Positions 1-3,784 of a DNA stretch of 5,028 nt are shown here, one piece after another. The stretch covers positions 1 to 5,028 of the forward strand of contig CABSAB010000138.1 of NCBI GenBank assembly GCA_902475515.1. Direction: 5' to 3'. The notes under the pieces are model-generated. The model saw nothing but the letters and a program-made list of their open reading frames with translations, searched no databases and was not told the DNA's origin. A program made the translations under genes and the position numbers. This stretch comes from an uncultured Eubacteriales bacterium (GTDB lineage: Bacteria > Bacillota > Clostridia > Oscillospirales > Oscillospiraceae). Within the stretch, counting starts at the first letter, position 1. Every line of letters begins with the position of its first letter.

Positions 1-342
1 TGCGATACGGCGGGCCGGCTCCACAATAAGCAGAACCTCATGAACGAGCTGGGCAAGATCTCCCGCATCATCGACCGGGAGCTTCCGAACGCCGACAAGG
101 AGGTCCTCCTGGTGCTGGACGGCACCACGGGACAAAACGGCCTTTTACAGGCAAAGCAGTTCCAGGAGATCGCCGGGGTCACGGGCATGGTCCTCACCAA
201 GCTGGACGGCACCGCCAAGGGCGGCATCGTCATTGCGGTGGCGGACGCCCTGCAAATTCCTGTGAAGTATATCGGCGTGGGCGAGGGGATCGACGACCTG
301 ATGCCCTTTGAGGCCCAGGGGTTTGTAGATGCCCTGATCTAA
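1..342 (+). CDS. ftsY: Signal recognition particle receptor FtsY, C-terminal end (5' truncated by window)
   Basis: This is the last 113 codons of the SRP receptor GTPase, which docks ribosome-SRP complexes at the inner face of the membrane for co-translational insertion of membrane proteins. The reading frame is open from base 1. The visible part opens with the G3 motif DTAGR (visible residues 2-6), followed by a VLDGTTGQNG stretch, the guanine-specifying G4 motif TKLDG (residues 66-70) with AKGG after it, and the closing segment GVGEGIDDLMPFEAQGFV, which is typical of FtsY. The related GTPase Ffh would carry a methionine-rich M domain after the GTPase; here the protein ends straight after the G domain, so FtsY is preferred. 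It stops with TAA and is followed 12 nt later by rph, so the two are probably co-transcribed. The N-terminal NG-domain part and any acidic A domain lie outside the window. Confidence 0.96.
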   Translation, partial: CDTAGRLHNKQNLMNELGKISRIIDRELPNADKEVLLVLDGTTGQNGLLQAKQFQEIAGVTGMVLTKLDGTAKGGIVIAVADALQIPVKYIGVGEGIDDLMPFEAQGFVDALI

Positions 343-346
343 GGAG
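341..346 (+). promoter_or_regulatory. Ribosome binding site AAGGAG of rph
   Basis: AAGGAG overlaps the ftsY stop codon and sits 8 nt before ATG 355. This spacing supports ATG 355 over the in-frame GTG at 346, because that GTG overlaps the site itself and has no ribosome binding site of its own. Confidence 0.75.
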
Positions 347-354
347 TGGAAGAT

Positions 355-1071
355 ATGGATAGAATAGATGGAAGAGCCCTGGATGAGCTCCGCAGGGTGG
401 AGATGGTCCCAGACTTTACGAAGTTTGCCGAGGGCAGCTGCCTGATTTCCTGCGGAGACACCATGGTGCTGTGCAACGCCTCGGTGGAGGATAAGGTCCC
501 CCAGCATGTGCAGCACGGCGGCTGGATCACGGCGGAATACTCCATGCTGCCCCGGGCGAACCGGGAGCGGAGCCGCCGGGATGTGAGCAAATTAAAGCTC
601 AGCCCCAGAAGCGCCGAGATCCAACGGCTCATTGGCCGAAGCCTCCGCAGCGCGGTGGATATGGAGAAGATGGGCCCCGTGAGCATCACCGTGGATTGCG
701 ACGTCCTGCAGGGCGATGGCGGCACCCGGACGGCCTCGGTCACAGGCGGCTTTGTGGCGCTGGTGCTGTGTTTCCGGAAGCTCATAGAGCAGGGAATCAT
801 GACACAGATGCCGGTAAAGACCTTTGTTTCCGGTGTTTCCGCCGGAGTTGTGGGTGGTGTGCCTATGTTGGATCTCCAGTATTTTGAGGATTCCCGGGCC
901 GATGTGGACCTAAACTGCGTCATGGACGGGAACGGCGGTATCATCGAACTCCAGGGCACCGGCGAGGGCCGGCCCTTCACCGTGGACGAGCAGAAAAAGC
1001 TTTTGGAGCTGTGCCAGAAGGGAAACCGGGAGCTCCAGGAGATGCAGAAAAAGATTCTGGGGGAACTGTAA
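355..1071 (+). CDS. rph: Ribonuclease PH
   Basis: RNase PH is a phosphate-dependent 3'-5' exoribonuclease that trims nucleotides from the 3' end of tRNA precursors; it works in the cytoplasm as a ring-shaped hexamer. The 238-residue product matches the family length (about 240). It begins with the hallmark R-x-DGR-x-x-DELR (residues 3-13). It also has PRANRERSRRD (66-76), the basic stretch SPRSAEIQRLIGRSLR (83-98), the phosphate-binding GGTRTASVTGG (122-132), and LDLQYFEDSRADVDLN (172-187). Asp179 and Asp185 of that last stretch match the conserved active-site aspartates. ATG 355 is preferred over the in-frame GTG 346 because the ribosome binding site AAGGAG is 8 nt before it and the DGR motif then falls at the usual distance from the N-terminus. 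The stop codon directly abuts the start of the RdgB gene, a pairing that is frequent in Firmicutes. Confidence 0.97.
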   Translation: MDRIDGRALDELRRVEMVPDFTKFAEGSCLISCGDTMVLCNASVEDKVPQHVQHGGWITAEYSMLPRANRERSRRDVSKLKLSPRSAEIQRLIGRSLRSAVDMEKMGPVSITVDCDVLQGDGGTRTASVTGGFVALVLCFRKLIEQGIMTQMPVKTFVSGVSAGVVGGVPMLDLQYFEDSRADVDLNCVMDGNGGIIELQGTGEGRPFTVDEQKKLLELCQKGNRELQEMQKKILGEL

Positions 1072-1668
1072 ATGAAGGTAGTTTTGGCCAGCAATAACCA
1101 AAATAAGCTCCGGGAGATGAAGGCCATCCTGTCCCCCCTGGGCTGGGAGATCCTCAGCCAGAAGGAGGCGGGGGTCCATGTGGAGCCCGAGGAGAACGGG
1201 GTAAGCTTTGAGGAAAATTCCTTCATCAAGGCCCAGGCCGTCATGGAGACCGCGGGGCTTCCCGCCATTGCCGACGATTCCGGCATCGAAGTAGATGCCT
1301 TGGGCGGAGAGCCCGGCGTCTATTCCGCCCGGTACGGCGGCGATGCCTGCGGGGACGACAAGGCCCGGAACCGCCTGTTGGTGAAGAACATGGACGCGGT
1401 CCCCGAGGGAAAGCGCACCGCACAGTTTGTGTCCGTCATCACCATGGTCAGTCCGGACGGCTCCAAGGTAGTGGCCCGGGGTGAGCTTCCGGGCGAGATC
1501 CTCCGGGAGGAAAAGGGCGATGGCGGTTTCGGCTACGACCCGCTGTTCTATATCCCTGGCGAAGGCTGCACCATGGCGGAATTGACTGCAGAGCGGAAGA
1601 ATGAGATATCCCACCGGGCTGTGGCATTGCAGAAGTTTGTTGCCCAGCTCACAGGTAAGGAGAAATAA
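1072..1668 (+). CDS. rdgB: XTP/dITP diphosphatase, RdgB/HAM1 family (non-canonical purine NTP pyrophosphatase)
   Basis: The enzyme cleaves XTP, ITP and dITP to the monophosphates plus pyrophosphate, keeping deaminated purines out of DNA and RNA. It is a cytoplasmic dimer. The 198-residue length is the family norm. Visible motifs are S7-x-N9-x-x-K12 at the N-terminus, FEENSFIKA (46-54), the core ADDSGIEVDALGGEPGVYSARYGG region (67-90) with Asp69 at the position of the catalytic Asp, FGYDPLFY (153-160), which forms the base-recognition site, and KNEISHRA (176-183). The start ATG directly follows the TAA of rph with no spacer, and a GGGGGA run 7 nt upstream, inside the rph end, can serve as ribosome binding site. 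This implies translational coupling to rph. The TAA is separated from the yhbY start by one base, so the three genes are tightly packed. Confidence 0.97.
   Translation: MKVVLASNNQNKLREMKAILSPLGWEILSQKEAGVHVEPEENGVSFEENSFIKAQAVMETAGLPAIADDSGIEVDALGGEPGVYSARYGGDACGDDKARNRLLVKNMDAVPEGKRTAQFVSVITMVSPDGSKVVARGELPGEILREEKGDGGFGYDPLFYIPGEGCTMAELTAERKNEISHRAVALQKFVAQLTGKEK
1657..1662 (+). promoter_or_regulatory. Ribosome binding site AAGGAG of the YhbY-type gene
   Basis: AAGGAG lies inside the last codons of the RdgB gene, 7 nt before ATG 1670. It fixes the start there and not at the in-frame ATG 1601, which would overlap the RdgB gene by 68 nt, has no such site, and would add 23 residues not expected in the CRM family. 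Confidence 0.8.
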
Positions 1669-1669
1669 T

Positions 1670-2104
1670 ATGTTGACAAGCAAACAGCGGGCGGAGCTTC
1701 GTTCTCAGGCCAACGGCCTGGAGGTGACGCTGATGATCGGAAAAGAGGGCATCACCCCCAGCGTGATCCATACGGCCTCCGGCCAGCTGGAGACCCGGGA
1801 GCTCATTAAGGGACGGGTGCTGGAGACCGCCGGCATGACCGCCCGGGAGTGCAGCGATCAGCTCTGCGAACTCACAGGGGCCGACGGCGTCCAGTGCGTT
1901 GGAAATACCTTTGTGGTCTACCGCAAGAGCAAGAAGCTAGAGACCCAGCGGCAGCAGGAGAAGGCCAAGGAGCGGGCGGCCAAGAAGGTAAACCCCGTCC
2001 GGGAGGGCATCAAGCGCCGCCGGGCCGCGGCCAAGCGCCAGCGGGAGCGGAAGGACGAGTTTTTCCGCCAGCAACGGGAAAAGGAGCGCAAAGAGGGCAG
2101 GTAA
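1670..2104 (+). CDS. yhbY: YhbY-type CRM-domain RNA-binding protein with basic C-terminal tail
   Basis: CRM-domain proteins of the YhbY family bind RNA, and the E. coli member associates with precursor 50S subunits, so a role in ribosome assembly is likely. Residues 1-84 form the domain: LTSKQRAELRSQAN at the start, the signature G24-K-E-G27 (GxxG loop) in LMIGKEGITPSVI, ARELI-like TRELIKGRVL (42-51), and the closing strand GNTFVVYRKS. A standard YhbY ends near residue 95-100. This product continues to 144 with a tail (86-144) in which 25 of 59 residues are Lys or Arg, alternating with Glu and Gln; it is probably a long charged helix or disordered and could add RNA affinity. The gene follows rdgB with a one-base gap. 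Some yhbY genes sit next to nadD, as here. The domain call is firm; the role of the tail is inference. Confidence 0.9.
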   Translation: MLTSKQRAELRSQANGLEVTLMIGKEGITPSVIHTASGQLETRELIKGRVLETAGMTARECSDQLCELTGADGVQCVGNTFVVYRKSKKLETQRQQEKAKERAAKKVNPVREGIKRRRAAAKRQRERKDEFFRQQREKERKEGR

Positions 2105-2106
2105 GC

Positions 2107-2167
2107 CTGCGTAATTTCTGTGAAACAGTTATTTTTTCGCTTTTCGGACGGAACTGTCCAAACGCAG
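2107..2167 (+). repeat. Nested inverted repeats in the yhbY-nadD spacer (possible 5' leader structure)
   Basis: The 76-nt spacer is the only sizeable gap in the window and is more AT-rich than its surroundings. An outer arm CTGCGT (2107-2112) pairs with ACGCAG (2162-2167), and inside it ACAGTT (2125-2130) pairs with AACTGT (2152-2157). In RNA this would give a hairpin with an unequal internal loop, ending one base before the nadD ribosome binding site. Two competing small stems exist: CTGT/ACAG (2118-2128), which is followed by TTATTTTTT, and GGAC/GTCC (2146-2159). Alternative folding before a ribosome binding site could mean attenuation or translational control, but arms of 4-6 bp can occur by chance. 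I see no clear -35/-10 promoter pair here. Confidence 0.35.
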
Positions 2168-2174
2168 AAAGGAG
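2168..2174 (+). promoter_or_regulatory. Ribosome binding site AAAGGAG of nadD
   Basis: AAAGGAG stands 6 nt before ATG 2181 and is one of the strongest sites in the window. It directly follows the right arm of the outer inverted repeat of the spacer. Confidence 0.8.
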
Positions 2175-2180
2175 CGTATC

Positions 2181-2603
2181 ATGGAAAAGATCGGCGTATT
2201 TGGCGGCACCTTTAATCCGCCCCACTGTGGGCATCTGCAGGCGGCGGAGGAAGTGAAAAATGCCCTGGGCCTCAGCCGGGTGATCTTCATTCCCGATGCC
2301 GAGCCTCCCCATAAGGACCTGCCGGAGGACTCCCCGACACCCCGGCAACGGCTGGAACTGGTGCGGGAAGCGGCGGCGCAGCTACCCTGGGCCGAGGTCT
2401 CGGATATGGAACTTTCCCGCAGCGGAAAAAGCTATACCGCCGATACCCTGCGGCTTTTGAAGGAAGCGCACCCGGACGATACGCTCTATTTGATTACCGG
2501 CAGTGATATGTTTCTGACGCTCCATAGATGGTATCGGCCTGAGGAGATCTGCCGCCATGCGGTCATTGTGGGCCACCACCGCCGGGAGAAGGACAGTCGT
2601 TAG
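2181..2603 (+). CDS. nadD: Nicotinate-nucleotide adenylyltransferase NadD, N-terminal part ending at in-frame TAG
   Basis: NadD joins ATP and nicotinate mononucleotide to deamido-NAD in NAD synthesis. The 140 residues before the TAG hold most of the nucleotidyltransferase fold: GVFGGTFNPPHCGHL (5-19) with the H15-x-G-H18 catalytic motif, IPDAEPPHK (37-45), RxEL region (57-60), SGKSYTADTL (81-90), ITGSDM (105-110) and the WYRPEEI segment (117-123). The strand VIVG (128-131) is followed by a charged loop, where the frame meets TAG. The rest of NadD, including the ISSTxxR motif that lines the ATP site, continues in the same frame after the stop. A complete NadD has about 190-210 residues, so this product alone is truncated and probably inactive by itself. 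NadD is usually essential, which argues against plain loss. The options are a mutation or sequence error (for example CAG to TAG), readthrough, or assembly from two pieces. Confidence 0.88.
   Translation: MEKIGVFGGTFNPPHCGHLQAAEEVKNALGLSRVIFIPDAEPPHKDLPEDSPTPRQRLELVREAAAQLPWAEVSDMELSRSGKSYTADTLRLLKEAHPDDTLYLITGSDMFLTLHRWYRPEEICRHAVIVGHHRREKDSR
2601..2603 (+). other. In-frame amber codon inside the NadD-YqeK reading frame
   Basis: The frame beginning at ATG 2181 runs to TGA 3386 as 401 sense or amber codons, and codon 141, TAG, is the only interruption. Motif order and spacing stay normal for NadD on both sides, so nothing seems inserted or lost. The codon lies in the variable charged loop between the VIVG strand and the ISST motif. 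A single C-to-T change from CAG (Gln) would produce it. TAG is not used as the terminal stop of any of the six other reading-frame ends in the window (five TAA, one TGA). The presence of the codon is seen directly; its meaning is open. Confidence 0.95.
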
Positions 2604-2606
2604 GAG
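2602..2606 (+). promoter_or_regulatory. Ribosome binding site AGGAG overlapping the amber stop, for a GTG start at 2613
   Basis: AGGAG shares its first two bases with the TAG and lies 6 nt before an in-frame GTG at 2613. Ribosomes ending at the TAG would be placed directly over a usable re-initiation site. The same bases would be present if the codon were CAG, so this may be chance (Gln-Glu coding) and not a designed start. Confidence 0.5.
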
Positions 2607-2612
2607 TTCCGG

Positions 2613-3386
2613 GTGCAGAAGGAGCGCCTGGAGCGGGAATTTGGCGCCCGGGTGGAGCTGGTGGAAAACCGGGTGTTGGAAATCTCCTCCACTAAGGTCC
2701 GGCGAATGCTGATCCTTGGCGGCGCGGAGAAATATGTACCTGAGCCGGTGCTGGAGCGCATTCGGTCACAAAAGCTCTACGGCGTGGGCCGGGACTACAG
2801 CGGCCTTTCTGACGACGAACTGAAAAGCGTGGCAGTCTCCCTGCTGAAAAAAAAGCGTGTGAATCATGTGCTGGGCTGTGCCGAGACGGCAGTGAAGCTG
2901 GCCCGGCGGTGGGGCGGCGACGAACGGACAGCCCTCCGGGCGGGGCTCCTCCACGATATCACCAAGGCCATCGACGGGGAAGACCAGTTGCTATTGGTGG
3001 ACAAATATGGTATACTGATTTCCGACTTTGAGCGGAATTATCCCAAGGTGCTCCACGCGAAGACCGGTGCCGCCGTGGCGAGGCATGTGTTCCACGAGTG
3101 TGATGAGGTGGTCAGCGCCATCTATTGGCACACCACTGGCCGGGCGGATATGTCCCTGATGGAGAAGATTGTGTATCTTGCGGATTATATTGAGCCGAAC
3201 CGGGGCTTTGACGGTGTGGAGGCCCTGCGGGAAACGGCCTATCAGGACCTGGACAGCACCTTGATCCGGTCCTTTGAAATGGTCATAGAAGAGCTTGTTC
3301 GGGAGAACAAGCGCCTTTGCAGGGAGACCCCGGAAGCCCTGGAATTTCTCCGCCGGAAAAAAGCGGCGGATACAGCAAACGTTTGA
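2613..3386 (+). CDS. yqeK: NadD C-terminal part fused to YqeK-type HD-domain Ap4A hydrolase
   Basis: Residues 1-57 are the missing end of NadD: LEISSTKVRRMLILGG (22-37) with the ISSTxxR motif, then YVPEPVLERIRSQKLYG (41-57). Only a few residues later a YqeK domain begins (about 65-257). Its HD-family metal ligands are visible as H85, H114-D115 (GLLHDITK), H148, H173 (WHTTG) and D191 (YLADYIEPNRGF). YqeK proteins are iron-dependent HD hydrolases that split diadenosine tetraphosphate symmetrically into two ADP. The GTG at 2613 is only a candidate start, supported by AGGAG 6 nt upstream; if the TAG at 2601 is read through or is an error, this is the C-terminal part of a 401-residue NadD-YqeK fusion that starts at 2181. 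A YqeK-only start is not obvious. Standalone nadD and yqeK are often adjacent in Firmicutes, so a fusion is a natural outcome. The gene ends 6 nt before rsfS. Confidence 0.87.
   Translation: MQKERLEREFGARVELVENRVLEISSTKVRRMLILGGAEKYVPEPVLERIRSQKLYGVGRDYSGLSDDELKSVAVSLLKKKRVNHVLGCAETAVKLARRWGGDERTALRAGLLHDITKAIDGEDQLLLVDKYGILISDFERNYPKVLHAKTGAAVARHVFHECDEVVSAIYWHTTGRADMSLMEKIVYLADYIEPNRGFDGVEALRETAYQDLDSTLIRSFEMVIEELVRENKRLCRETPEALEFLRRKKAADTANV
2988..3016 (+). promoter_or_regulatory. Candidate internal sigma-A promoter within the YqeK coding region
   Basis: TTGCTA (2988-2993) and TATACT (3011-3016) are separated by 17 nt, the ideal spacing, and the -10 box carries the extended TGn element (TGG, 3008-3010). 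The -10 box matches TATAAT at five of six positions and the -35 box matches TTGACA at four. Transcription would begin near 3023 and lead into rsfS and leuS about 370 nt further on. It lies in coding sequence, so it may be chance; no activity can be inferred from sequence alone. Confidence 0.35.
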
Positions 3387-3392
3387 GGAAGG

Positions 3393-3758
3393 ATGAAGCA
3401 TTTGTTATCAGCAAAAGAGGCTGCCCATGTGGCGGCTAAAGCCCTGGACGACAAAAAGGCCATGAACCTCATGATGCTTGAGGTAAAGTCCGTGACCACC
3501 CTCACGGAGTATATGATCTTGGCCACCGGCACCTCCGACACCCACATCCGCGCCCTGTGCGACGAGGTGGAAAAAAAGATGGAGGAGGCCGGAGAGACCG
3601 TTTTTCACCGGGAGGGCTACCGGGGCGACACCTGGATCGTCATGGATTTTTGCGGTGTGATGGTCCATGTGTTCACCGAGCAGCAGCGGAAGTTTTACGA
3701 TCTGGAGCGGCTCTGGGGGGATGCGCCCCTGGTGGACCTCACAGACGTATTAGAGTAA
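3393..3758 (+). CDS. rsfS: Ribosomal silencing factor RsfS (YbeB/Iojap family)
   Basis: RsfS binds ribosomal protein uL14 on the large subunit and blocks joining with the small subunit, lowering translation when nutrients run short. The 121-residue length fits the family (about 105-125). Motifs visible are the helical N-terminus ending in ALDDKKAMN (16-24), LEVKSVTTLTEYMILATGTS with D49-T-H-I-R (29-52), GYRGDTWIVMDFCGVMVHVF (75-94) and the closing TEQQRKFYDLERLWGDAP (95-112), which is diagnostic. An AGGAAGG stretch overlaps the TGA of the upstream gene and lies directly before ATG 3393, giving a short but acceptable ribosome binding site. Gene order nadD, yqeK, rsfS is common in Firmicutes, which supports both this call and the reading of the preceding frame. 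It is followed after 26 nt by leuS. Confidence 0.96.
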   Translation: MKHLLSAKEAAHVAAKALDDKKAMNLMMLEVKSVTTLTEYMILATGTSDTHIRALCDEVEKKMEEAGETVFHREGYRGDTWIVMDFCGVMVHVFTEQQRKFYDLERLWGDAPLVDLTDVLE

Positions 3759-3770
3759 ATTTTATAGAAG

Positions 3771-3783
3771 TCAGGTGACCTGA
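3771..3783 (+). repeat. 13-nt palindrome covering the leuS ribosome binding site
   Basis: TCAGGTGACCTGA has two perfect six-base arms around a central G. In RNA it can form a five-pair stem (TCAGG/CCTGA) with a TGA loop. The leuS ribosome binding site AGGTGA (3773-3778), 6 nt before ATG 3785, is inside it, so folding would hide that site. The rsfS-leuS gap is only 26 nt, too short for the T-box leader that controls leuS in many Firmicutes. The palindrome is seen directly; a regulatory role is inference. Confidence 0.45.
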
Positions 3784-3784
3784 G

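Noticed and set aside
346..354. GTG at 346 as start of rph
   Set aside because: It falls on the last base of the AAGGAG site used by ATG 355 and would add three residues before the conserved RNase PH N-terminus.
1601..1669. Earlier in-frame ATG for the YhbY-type gene at 1601
   Set aside because: It would overlap rdgB by 68 nt, has no ribosome binding site, and adds residues outside the CRM domain. ATG 1670 has AAGGAG at the right spacing.
1673..1701. Perfect TTGACA at 1673-1678, a possible -35 box
   Set aside because: The bases 17 nt downstream (GCTTCG and around) are GC-rich with no -10 box, and the TTGACA is part of the start of the YhbY-type coding region.
2118..2137. Hairpin CTGT-GAA-ACAG followed by TTATTTTTT as a terminator of the yhbY transcript
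   Set aside because: A four-pair stem with a three-base loop is too weak for a convincing intrinsic terminator; kept only as part of the spacer structure.
2847..2855. Run of eight A followed by G in the YqeK region, resembling a slippery A-AAA-AAG site
   Set aside because: The zero frame continues without a break to the natural end with all HD residues in place; frameshifted products would have no family support. It encodes Lys-Lys-Lys. A run of seven A in rsfS (about 3571-3577) is similar.
3740..3768. TATAGA at 3763-3768 before leuS as a -10 box
   Set aside because: No -35-like hexamer lies at 16-18 nt upstream, and the match to TATAAT is only four of six.
3759..3784. T-box riboswitch for leuS
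   Set aside because: The 26-nt gap cannot hold a specifier stem and antiterminator, and the conserved T-box sequence is absent.
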